Of a stretch of DNA of 64,000 nt, positions 17,036-24,061 are shown piece after piece. Each line of letters opens with the position of its first letter. Within the stretch, counting starts at the first letter, position 1. The notes under the pieces were generated by a model that worked only from the letters and a program-made list of their open reading frames with translations, made no database searches and was not told the origin of the DNA. The stretch comes from Candidatus Thiosymbion sp. Its GTDB lineage: Bacteria; Pseudomonadota; Gammaproteobacteria; Chromatiales; Chromatiaceae. Position numbers and translations under genes: made by a program. The stretch lies in contig JAHDND010000004.1 of the NCBI GenBank assembly GCA_018435665.1, positions 1 to 64,000 on the forward strand. The letters run 5' to 3'.

Positions 17036-19585
17036 TCAGTCCGCCTCTTCCCCCTTGGCCTGATTGATCTGCTGGCGGACGGCGAAGAAGGTCGCCAGGC
17101 GCTCCTGGATCTGGCCGTTGATGCTGTCCGGGGGGTAGAGGCCGTCCTTGTCGGGCTGGCCGGCGGGCAGGCCGGTGAGCAGTTCCAGGGCCTGGTCGAC
17201 ATGGGCGACGGCATGGATCTGGAATTCGCCCCGGGTCACGGCCTCGCGCACCTCTTGGTCGAGCATCAGGTGCTTGCGGTTGGCGTGGGGGATGATGACC
17301 CCCTCGGCGCCGGTCAGACCCCGGGCCTGGCAGATGGCGAAGAAGCCCTCGATCTTTTCGTTGACGCCGCCGATGGCCTGGACCTCGCCGTGCTGGTTGA
17401 CCGAGCCGGTGACGGCCAGGGCCTGCTTGAGGGGGATGTCGCCGATGGCGGAGAGCAGGGCGCAGAGCTCCGCCACCGAGGCGCTGTCGCCTTCCACCGG
17501 GCCATAGGTCTGCTCGAAGACCAGGCTGGCGGAGAGGCACAGGGGCTGAAAGCGGGCGTAGCGGCGGCCCAGGTAGGCGGAGAGGATGAGGACGCCCTTG
17601 GAGTGGATGGGCCCGGCCTGCTCCACCTCGCGCTGGATGTCGACCACCTCGCCGTGGCCCAGGCGGGCGGTGGCGCTGATGCGGGTGGGGGCGCCGAAGG
17701 CCAGGTCGCCGAGGGCCATGACCGAGAGGCCGTTGACCTGACCAAGCTGGACGCCCTGGGTGTCGATGAAGAGGGTGCCGCGCAGGATCTCCTCCTGGAG
17801 GCGCTCGCGCATCTGACCCAGGCGCCGGCGGCGGGCGGCGATGGCGCCCGCGATCTGGAGGGTGTCGATGCGCTCCAGGCGCTCGCGGCGAGCCAGGTGG
17901 TCGGCCTCGCGCAGCAGGTCGAGGACGCTACCGAGGTGGATGGAGAGGCGCTCGCCGTCCGCCGCCCGCCGCGCCGCCTGCTCGATGACCCGGCCCACGG
18001 CGGCGCGACTTAGGGGTAGCAGGCGCTCCTGGCGCTGGAGGGTGGCGATGAGGCGGGCATAGAGGGGGTCCTGGTCTGCCCCAGCCGCCGGTGGTCCTTC
18101 CTCTGCCGGAGCCGGTGGTCCCGAGGGCGGTGGCTGGGCGGGCTGGTCCTGGGACTGTCTGGTCCCCGGTTTTTCATCTTTCGCGGACGGGAGGCGGGGA
18201 GCCATGGGCGGATTGCCCGTCTCGCCAGCGTGACGTGGCAGGTCCTCGGCGAAGTCGGCGGCGACCTTGAAGAGCTGGGCGAAGTCGGGGTCGTAGGCGT
18301 CCAGCAGGTAGTAGAGCAGGCGCTCGCCCACCAGGATCACCTTGACCTCGACCGGGATGGGCTCGGGTTCGAGGGAGGTGGTGCCGGCCAGGCTCAGGAC
18401 CCGCTCCAGGGATTCGATGCGGATCTCCCCGGCGCGCAGCACCCGCTTGAGGCAGTCCCAGGCGAAGGGGTTGGCCAAGAGGCGCAGGGCGTCGAGGATG
18501 AGATAGCCGCCGTTGGCGCGGTGCAGGGCCCCGGCCTTGATTAGGGAGAAGTCGGTGGAGAGGGTGCCCATGCGGGCGACGTGTTCGATGCGCCCGATCA
18601 GGTTCAGGTAGCTGGGATTGTCCTCGTGGATGACCGGGGCGCCATGGAGCTCGGCGTTGTCCACCAGCAGATTGACCCGGTAGCGGATGAAGGGCGGATC
18701 ATCGGGGCTGGGGGTGTGGCTGTCCTCGCTCTCGGCTTGGCGGAACAGTTCGCCGTTCTCGATCATGTCCTTGCGCACCGCGGTCAGGTAGTCCTGGACC
18801 GCCGGCAGGTCGGCGTAGTCGGCGGCAAGCTGGGCCATGAGGGTGTTCACCGTCCGCTCCATGGTCTCCTGGTTGAGGACCTTGAAGCGCCCGCGCATCT
18901 CCTTCTGCCACAGGGGGACCTGGCTCAGGGTCTGCTGCAAGTCCTCTCGCAGTTCCTCGATGACCTCGCCGATCTGCTCGCGCTCCTCCTCGGGTAGGGC
19001 GTTGAAGTCGTCCGGAGGCAGGATGTGACCCTCGCGCACTGGCGCCAGGGTGTAGCCGCCGGGGGTGTGGATGAGGGCGATGCCGCGTTCCTTGGCCTTG
19101 CGCCCGATGGCGCTGGCGGCCTCCTCCTCCCGCCCCTTGAATTCCTTCTGGATCTCCTCGGCGCGGTGACTGTAGTCCTCTCCCTGGAAGGCGGCGGGGA
19201 CGGCACTGAGCAGGTCCTCCACCAGTTGGCGCAGGTCGGCGCGGAGGTGACGCCCGCGTCCCGGCGGCAGGCGCAGGGCGTTGGGGCGCTGGGGGTTGTT
19301 GAAGTCGGCGACGTAGCACCAGTCGTCCGGGGCCGGCGACTCGCGGCGGCGCTGGGTCAGCACGCCTTCGATCAGGGCATGCTTGCCGAGGCCGGCGGAG
19401 CCCATGAGATAGAGGTTGTAGCCGCGGTGGGGCAGGCTGATGCCCAGGTCGATAGCCTCCAGGGCCCGCTCCTGGCCCAGGCCGGGGGGCAGGGGCTCCA
19501 GTTCGCTGGTGTCGGCGAAGTCGAGGCCGGCGAGGTTGCAGGGGTGGTAGAGATCGGCTGCCGTCAGGGGCACAGTCGGTTCCAT
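17036..19585 (-). CDS. Lon-like ATP-dependent protease (YcbZ / AAA_32 type)
   Basis: An 849-residue ATP-dependent serine protease of the Lon-related YcbZ family. The N-terminal ATPase module has a Walker A-like GSAGLGKHALI near residue 64, with His in place of the usual Thr/Ser. A helical insertion (about 150-270) is rich in charged residues. The ATPase core includes NGGYLILDALRLL. The C-terminal Lon protease domain has the catalytic Ser in EGDSAS (residue 701) and Lys in VNEKIEG (residue 744). A Pro/Ala-rich spacer occurs near residues 470-510. It lacks the LonA substrate-binding N-domain. Convergent with relA. Confidence 0.88.
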   Translation of the reverse strand: MEPTVPLTAADLYHPCNLAGLDFADTSELEPLPPGLGQERALEAIDLGISLPHRGYNLYLMGSAGLGKHALIEGVLTQRRRESPAPDDWCYVADFNNPQRPNALRLPPGRGRHLRADLRQLVEDLLSAVPAAFQGEDYSHRAEEIQKEFKGREEEAASAIGRKAKERGIALIHTPGGYTLAPVREGHILPPDDFNALPEEEREQIGEVIEELREDLQQTLSQVPLWQKEMRGRFKVLNQETMERTVNTLMAQLAADYADLPAVQDYLTAVRKDMIENGELFRQAESEDSHTPSPDDPPFIRYRVNLLVDNAELHGAPVIHEDNPSYLNLIGRIEHVARMGTLSTDFSLIKAGALHRANGGYLILDALRLLANPFAWDCLKRVLRAGEIRIESLERVLSLAGTTSLEPEPIPVEVKVILVGERLLYYLLDAYDPDFAQLFKVAADFAEDLPRHAGETGNPPMAPRLPSAKDEKPGTRQSQDQPAQPPPSGPPAPAEEGPPAAGADQDPLYARLIATLQRQERLLPLSRAAVGRVIEQAARRAADGERLSIHLGSVLDLLREADHLARRERLERIDTLQIAGAIAARRRRLGQMRERLQEEILRGTLFIDTQGVQLGQVNGLSVMALGDLAFGAPTRISATARLGHGEVVDIQREVEQAGPIHSKGVLILSAYLGRRYARFQPLCLSASLVFEQTYGPVEGDSASVAELCALLSAIGDIPLKQALAVTGSVNQHGEVQAIGGVNEKIEGFFAICQARGLTGAEGVIIPHANRKHLMLDQEVREAVTRGEFQIHAVAHVDQALELLTGLPAGQPDKDGLYPPDSINGQIQERLATFFAVRQQINQAKGEEAD

Positions 19586-19690
19586 GGTTTCTCATCCTAT
19601 CGGGCCCCGTCCCGGTAGGCGGGAGGGGGCCCGGGGCCGGGCTGGTCCTGGACTGGTGTTGGGTTGGTCCTGGTCTGGTCTGGGGCGAGC

Positions 19691-20125
19691 CTAGAGATAT
19701 TCCGGCAGGTGCTTGCGGATGGCCGCCGGGTCCTGGGTGGTCAGGTTCTTGTCGAATTCGGCCACGATCGCCTGCTTGAGCCCATCGGACTGATGCTTGC
19801 GCAAGAGGCCGAGGAAGGTCGGCGCGGCGAGGATATAGAGCTTGCTGAAGGCGCCGGCCAGGCGGGCGGCATCGAGTTCTTCACAGACGGATAGGGCGAA
19901 GCGATCGGCACCTTCCTGCTTGTGGGAGGCATCGGCGCCGACGCCATGGGCAGTGCCGGTGCTGGGGTTGCGGTCGCGACCCGTTTTATCGGAAACCAGG
20001 TCGCACTCGTGCAGGCGCGCCTCCGGATAGGTGAGATCCTTGATTTCGGTGAGGGGGCTGACGGGTTTTTCGGCGGTGAAGAAGCGGGCGCGGCTGTTAT
20101 CGGCGGCTAAGACCCAAATGGCCAT
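19691..20125 (-). CDS. host attachment family protein (baeRF-like)
   Basis: A 144-residue cytoplasmic protein with the host-attachment (PF10116-type) pattern: WVLAADNSRARFFTAE at the N-terminus, a middle region naming Asp/His-rich turns, and LYILAAPTFLGLLRKHQSDG in the second half. The family is related to archaeo-eukaryotic release factor domains (baeRF), so a ribosome or RNA role is possible. The name reflects an attachment phenotype in one rhizobial member. It stands alone, between the Lon-like gene and the permease gene on the same strand. Confidence 0.82.
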   Translation of the reverse strand: MAIWVLAADNSRARFFTAEKPVSPLTEIKDLTYPEARLHECDLVSDKTGRDRNPSTGTAHGVGADASHKQEGADRFALSVCEELDAARLAGAFSKLYILAAPTFLGLLRKHQSDGLKQAIVAEFDKNLTTQDPAAIRKHLPEYL

Positions 20126-20232
20126 GATGTTTCTCCTTCTCCTAAGGGGCGCAACCCGCCGGGGCGGATGGCGCGGTGGCTTGGGCGGTGGCTAGTCCTG
20201 TGTGAGGTTCGCCAACGGGCTCCAATCTGAGT

Positions 20233-20260
20233 GTATACCCATCGACACTCAATTTTCGGT
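20233..20260 (+). repeat. isolated end of the palindromic repeat family
   Basis: This 28-base stretch, beginning GTATACCCATCGACACTCAA and ending TTTTCGGT, matches the outer end of the full repeat elements at 26589-26757 and 33394-33562. No inner stem is found beside it, so it is a solo end. It overlaps the last codons of the permease gene on the opposite strand, whose final residues (KTEN) derive from it. Confidence 0.6.
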
Positions 20261-21355
20261 TTTTACCGGTTCCTCCCCCAGCCAGGCCAGGAGCAGTTCG
20301 TAGCCCAGGGCCAGCACCACGGCGCCGAGGAAGAGACCGATGATGCCCTGGCCGATGAAGCCACCGATGGCGCCGACGAAGATGACCAGCATGGGGACCG
20401 AGATGCCCCGGCCGAGCAGCAGGGGTTTGAGGACATTGTCGATGGCGCCGACGAACAGGGTCCAGATCAGGAAGAGGACCGCCGTGGTGGTGCTGGCGGT
20501 GTAGAAGAGGTAGATGGCCGCCGGCAACATGACCGGAAAGACGCCCAGTTGGATAGTGCTGAGCAGGAGGGCGACCAGTGCCCAGAGGCCCGCGGCGGGT
20601 AAGCCGGCGGCCAGCATGCCGAGGCCGGCCAGGGTGGCCTGAATGAATGCCACCCCCAGGATGCCCCGGGAGACGCTCCGGACCACGGCGATGGCCAACT
20701 CGGCGAAGCGGGAACCGTGGTGGCCCGCCAGGCGATGGGCGATGCCATGGGCCACGTTCCCAGCCACCTCGCTCTTGGCCAGCATCACGCCGGCGATGAA
20801 GATGGCGATGATGAAGTGCAGGATACCCAGGCCGGCGTCCCTGGCAAACCCTAGCACCCACTGGCCGGCCTGGCGTAACTGGGGTTCGATCTGGCCTAGG
20901 GCCTCCTCGATGTTGAGGGAGGCGGTGTGCCAGAGGTCCTGGATATCGGAACCGATCAGGGGAATGTAACTTAGGTCGGGGGCGGGGGGGATGGTCCAGC
21001 GTCCGCCCTCGTAGCCATGGGCGAGGCTCTCCGCGCCCTGGACCAGGGTCTCGCTGAGCAGATAGATCGGCAGGATCAGCACCAGCAGGGCGATCAGGAT
21101 GAACAGGGTGGAGGCCAGGACCCGCCGGTGGCCGACCCGTCGCAGCAGGGCCAGGTATCCGGGGTGGACGGCGATGGTGATGATGATCCCCCAGGCGATC
21201 GGCACCAGGAAGGGCTGCATGATGGCGAAGCACAGGGCCACCCACAGGGCCAGGAGGCTGATGCGGATGGCGATCTCCACCGCCCGCTCCACGGTGTTGC
21301 GGTCGTGGTCCGGGGGCGCCGGGCTCAGAGCGGATGAATCGGGGGCTTGAGGCAT
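20249..21355 (-). CDS. AI-2E family transporter (PerM-like membrane protein)
   Basis: A 368-residue polytopic inner-membrane protein of the AI-2 exporter/PerM family. It has an N-terminal pair of hydrophobic helices, a charged middle domain (about 110-190), and a C-terminal bundle containing the conserved VGAIDNVLKPLLLGRG and FVGAIGGFIGQGIIGLFLG segments. The substrate is unknown; family members are proposed to move autoinducer-2, Na+/H+ or other solutes. The ATG at 21355 has AGGA eight bases upstream; the longer frame adds 47 residues of unrelated sequence. A second, different family member lies at 44857-45930. Confidence 0.88.
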   Translation of the reverse strand: MPQAPDSSALSPAPPDHDRNTVERAVEIAIRISLLALWVALCFAIMQPFLVPIAWGIIITIAVHPGYLALLRRVGHRRVLASTLFILIALLVLILPIYLLSETLVQGAESLAHGYEGGRWTIPPAPDLSYIPLIGSDIQDLWHTASLNIEEALGQIEPQLRQAGQWVLGFARDAGLGILHFIIAIFIAGVMLAKSEVAGNVAHGIAHRLAGHHGSRFAELAIAVVRSVSRGILGVAFIQATLAGLGMLAAGLPAAGLWALVALLLSTIQLGVFPVMLPAAIYLFYTASTTTAVLFLIWTLFVGAIDNVLKPLLLGRGISVPMLVIFVGAIGGFIGQGIIGLFLGAVVLALGYELLLAWLGEEPVKTEN

Positions 21356-21470
21356 TGGTAGGATCCTGAACGGCAGACTGGTCTGAGGATGCCGGGGGCC
21401 AGAGTGACGGCCGGGTGGCATGGACGAGACCGGCCGCCCCGCGCCGGCACGGGCGGCAGGATGGAAGGGA

Positions 21471-21923
21471 TCACTCCATCTTGACGGTGACGCCACTCGA
21501 ACTCAGGTTGAACTGCAACCCCTGGGAGGTGGACTGGAGGCGCATGATGACCCCGTTTTGGTTCTTCAGGACCGTGCCACCCACGCCGCCGGCGAGGGTG
21601 ATGCCCCCCTCCAACTGCACGTAGGTACCCGGGAAGTCCGCCAGTTTTTTCAGGTCATAGACCTCGCCCACCGCGGAGACCTTGGAGGCGCCAAAGTTGG
21701 CGCCGGCGCTGATGCCGTTGATCTTGAAGTCGTGGGTCTGACCACGGAAGGTGAGTTGCCCCTTACCGAAGCTGCCGCCGACGATGAAAGCGATCTGGGT
21801 CTCGTCGATGCTGACCTTGCCCGAAGGCTGCTTGGCGGGAGCTTTCTCCGCCAGGGCGGCGCCCGAGGCCAGGAGGCTAAGGCCCATCAGGGCATGGGTA
21901 AGAAATACGCGGCGGTTGATCAT
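21471..21923 (-). CDS. small periplasmic protein, possibly DUF1134/EipA-like
   Basis: A 150-residue secreted protein with a clear signal peptide (residues 1-25, ending in ASGAALA). The mature part is Gly-rich beta sequence: FIVGGSFGKGQLTFRG, KINGISAGANFGASK, VYDLKKLADFPGTYVQLEGG. The alternating VGG and FPG blocks resemble DUF1134 (EipA) envelope proteins, but I am not certain of the family. It probably folds as a small beta barrel in the periplasm. It starts about 135 bases downstream of moaE's end on the same strand. Confidence 0.6.
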   Translation of the reverse strand: MINRRVFLTHALMGLSLLASGAALAEKAPAKQPSGKVSIDETQIAFIVGGSFGKGQLTFRGQTHDFKINGISAGANFGASKVSAVGEVYDLKKLADFPGTYVQLEGGITLAGGVGGTVLKNQNGVIMRLQSTSQGLQFNLSSSGVTVKME

Positions 21924-22058
21924 GTCTGGATTCCGGAAACAAGGGATAAAGGGGAGGTTGGCACCTTACCACATCCGTCCGCCGGGGTTCTTTATCGGCG
22001 AGGCCGGTCGCGCTGTCGGGGCGAGCCAGAGTTCCGGTCTGTCCCGGTGTCCCGCCTG

Positions 22059-22538
22059 CTAGCCCGGTGGCTCCACTCCGGGTGCCACCCAGCGGTCGGC
22101 GGCGGCGGTATCGGTGGCCCGCGCCGCCACCCAGCGTTCCCCCGTCGGGGTGATCTCCTTTTTCCAGAAGGGGGCGCGGGTCTTGAGGTAATCGATGAGG
22201 AATTCGCAGGCACGGAAGGCCGGGCCGCGATGGCTGGCGGTGACGGCGACCAGGATGATTGGGTCCTCGGGTGCCAGGCTGCCGACGCGATGCAGGATGC
22301 GGATGGCCAGCAAGGGCCAGCGTTGGCCGGCCTCGGCGGCGATGGCGGCCAGGGCCTTCTCGGTCATGCCGGGATAGTGTTCGAGGACCAGGCGGCTGAC
22401 CGGGGCGTCCTCATTGAAGTCGCGCATCAGGCCGATGAAATTGACCAGGGCCCCCACCTGGGGTTGGCCCTGCCACAGGGTGGCCTGTTCCTCGAGGGGG
22501 TCCAGGGGCTCGGCCTGAACGCGGATATCCACCCACAT
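22059..22538 (-). CDS. moaE: molybdopterin synthase catalytic subunit MoaE
   Basis: MoaE converts precursor Z (cPMP) to molybdopterin using sulfur carried by MoaD. The 159-residue protein contains the family blocks GALVNFIGLMRDFN, LEHYPGMTEKAL, RILHRVGSL, VAVTASHRGPAF and the catalytic-lysine region KTRAPFWKKE. The ATG at 22538 sits 11 bases after the stop of the YkgJ-like gene; the longer upstream frame is out-of-frame sequence of that gene. No moaD, moaA or moaC is adjacent. It implies that molybdenum enzymes are present. Confidence 0.94.
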   Translation of the reverse strand: MWVDIRVQAEPLDPLEEQATLWQGQPQVGALVNFIGLMRDFNEDAPVSRLVLEHYPGMTEKALAAIAAEAGQRWPLLAIRILHRVGSLAPEDPIILVAVTASHRGPAFRACEFLIDYLKTRAPFWKKEITPTGERWVAARATDTAAADRWVAPGVEPPG

Positions 22539-22549
22539 GGCCCGGTCCC

Positions 22550-22864
22550 TCAGGCGGTTTGTTCCACGGGCACCAGGGGGGGGAGGGGCTCGGGCGGGGC
22601 GACTTCCAGGGGCTGGGGACCGGGGACGAAACTGAAACCACAGACCTCGGCGGTCAGATTCTCCGCGGACGTGCGCGGATATTTTCGGCAGCTCGGGGGA
22701 CGAAAGTGATAGATGGCGCAGGTGCTGAGACCTTCGGCATCGAAGCGCAAAAAGGGGCAGGGATAGGGGAGCTTGCAGCACTCACCGCAGCGGTTACAGC
22801 TACCGACGCGGTTGTCCGCGACTGGCAGAAGCGAAGTCGCGAGGCGCTTTAGTTTCTTCTTCAT
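22550..22864 (-). CDS. YkgJ-family cysteine-cluster protein
   Basis: A 104-residue protein with the cysteine cluster of the YkgJ (zinc/iron-chelating) family: GSCNRCGECCKLPYPCPFL at residues 21-39, then CAIYHFRPPSCRKYP and a further Cys at FC-type position. The cysteines probably bind Zn or an Fe-S centre; no reaction is known. It lies 11 bases upstream of moaE, so it is probably co-transcribed with it. Confidence 0.78.
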   Translation of the reverse strand: MKKKLKRLATSLLPVADNRVGSCNRCGECCKLPYPCPFLRFDAEGLSTCAIYHFRPPSCRKYPRTSAENLTAEVCGFSFVPGPQPLEVAPPEPLPPLVPVEQTA

Positions 22865-22978
22865 GACCTGAGACTTTGCGGGAAAGGGGGGGTGGAGCCT
22901 GAACGAACCAAACCGAACCGGGGCGAGGGTGGGTGGTCCTGGCCGGAGAGGTCGAGCACTCAGAAAATGGGTTTCATG

Positions 22979-23725
22979 CTACCGCAACTCGAAGTGAGGG
23001 AACAGAGTAGGTCCCAGGCGTTCGTAAGCGTTGGCCTGGGGGTCTGCCGATTGGGCCGGGTCGGGCCGCAGCGAGAGGGGTGGGCCCAAGGGGCCGCTCC
23101 GTCCGCGGGCGAACTGGAGGGCGTAGCGCCGCACCCCAGCCGCCGCCAGCCGATACATCAGGGTCGTCACCCTGGAATCAAAGTCCCCGTCACGTGCGGC
23201 GCTTGAAGAGGTGAACTCACCCCGCGGGTCCAGGGTGGTCCGGACCTCCAGGGTGATGCCGCTGGCCAGCAGGAGGCGAAGGCTCCACCAGGCCCGGACC
23301 CCGGAAGCGGGCACGCCGGTCAGGGCGGGGTAGTCCGCGGGCAAGGCCTTGATGTCGAGGCCCACCCAGTCCAGCTGGGGGAGCAGGGCGGCCAGATGGC
23401 GGGGATAGATGCCGGCGGTATGGAGGCCAATCCGGAACCCCAGCGATCTCACCTCAGCCATGGCCGCGCCCAACGCCCTCTGGCGGGTGGGTTCACCGCC
23501 GCTGAAGACCACCGCATCCAGGAGGCCCTGGCGGCGACGCAGGAAGTCCATGACCTGGCCCCAGGCCACGGGGTGCGGGCCCCGCGCGGGGAGGAGGTCC
23601 GGATTGTGGCAATATCCGCAGCGCCAGGGGCAGCCCTGGCAGAAGATCACCGCCGCCAGTTCCCCTGGGTAGTCGAGGCTGGTCAGGGGGGTGAGACCGC
23701 CGACGCGCAGCAAAGGGCTGGTCAA
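22979..23725 (-). CDS. nrdG: anaerobic ribonucleotide reductase activating protein NrdG
   Basis: A radical-SAM activase that generates the glycyl radical on class III ribonucleotide reductase. The 248-residue protein starts with VGGLTPLTSLDYPGELAAV (quoted in part), has the CxxxCxxC cluster motif (CPWRCGYC) at about residues 32-39, and FSGGEPT near residue 94. It matches the shorter, PFL-activase-like NrdG of many Proteobacteria. The start is a TTG at 23725 inside a 39-bp tandem repeat, with no clear Shine-Dalgarno, so the exact start is uncertain. Third gene after nrdD and the small glycyl-radical gene. Confidence 0.9.
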   Translation of the reverse strand: MTSPLLRVGGLTPLTSLDYPGELAAVIFCQGCPWRCGYCHNPDLLPARGPHPVAWGQVMDFLRRRQGLLDAVVFSGGEPTRQRALGAAMAEVRSLGFRIGLHTAGIYPRHLAALLPQLDWVGLDIKALPADYPALTGVPASGVRAWWSLRLLLASGITLEVRTTLDPRGEFTSSSAARDGDFDSRVTTLMYRLAAAGVRRYALQFARGRSGPLGPPLSLRPDPAQSADPQANAYERLGPTLFPHFELR

Positions 23726-23810
23726 GGGGGGAGACTGCCGACGTGCAGCATGGGGTTGGTCAGGGGGATGAGACTGCCGAAGCGCAGGATGGGGCTGATC
23801 CGGGGCGAGG
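23677..23810. repeat. 39/38/39-bp tandem repeat spanning the nrdG start
   Basis: Units at 23677-23715, 23716-23753 and 23754-23792 share the pattern GGCTGGTCAGGGGG...GAGACYGCCGACGCGCAGC, and a fourth partial unit follows. On the minus strand they repeat the first codons of nrdG (TSPLLRVGGLTPL). The middle unit is one base short and breaks the frame, so the upstream copies are not a continuous N-terminal extension. Confidence 0.85.
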
Positions 23811-23832
23811 GACGGTTATGGGGTTGCGGCTC

Positions 23833-24012
23833 TCAGCGGCACTGCGGGGTTGGGGTTTGCCGCGGCTCGACGAAGTAGCGCCGTTCCTGGTGTTCGGACT
23901 GTTTGCCGGCATTGAAGGCGCTCACCGGGCGGTGATAGCCCATGACCCGGGTCCAGACCTCGCAGCGGGTGCGTTCTTCATCCTTGAGGGTAATAGAGCG
24001 ATTGGTGGACAT
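23833..24012 (-). CDS. stand-alone glycyl-radical segment of class III ribonucleotide reductase
   Basis: A 59-residue protein that carries what is normally the C-terminal end of NrdD: RCEVWTRVMGYHRPVSAFN, then GKQSEHQERRYF. RVMGY (residues 23-27) matches the RVxGY glycyl-radical motif, so Gly26 is the likely radical site. GGAG lies about nine bases upstream of the ATG, which is 49 bases after the nrdD stop. Large NrdD upstream has no such motif. I infer that the two chains assemble into the active enzyme, as small YfiD does with damaged pyruvate formate-lyase. NrdG, the activase, follows. Confidence 0.85.
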   Translation of the reverse strand: MSTNRSITLKDEERTRCEVWTRVMGYHRPVSAFNAGKQSEHQERRYFVEPRQTPTPQCR

Positions 24013-24061
24013 GGCATTGCTCTCCAGGGTTTGTCGGGATTTTGTGGGGGGGGTGCTCGGG

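Noticed and set aside
19595-19690. CTGGTCCTGG-rich stretch as a regulatory repeat
   Set aside because: Units are irregular and the stretch looks like simple low-complexity sequence downstream of the host-attachment gene.
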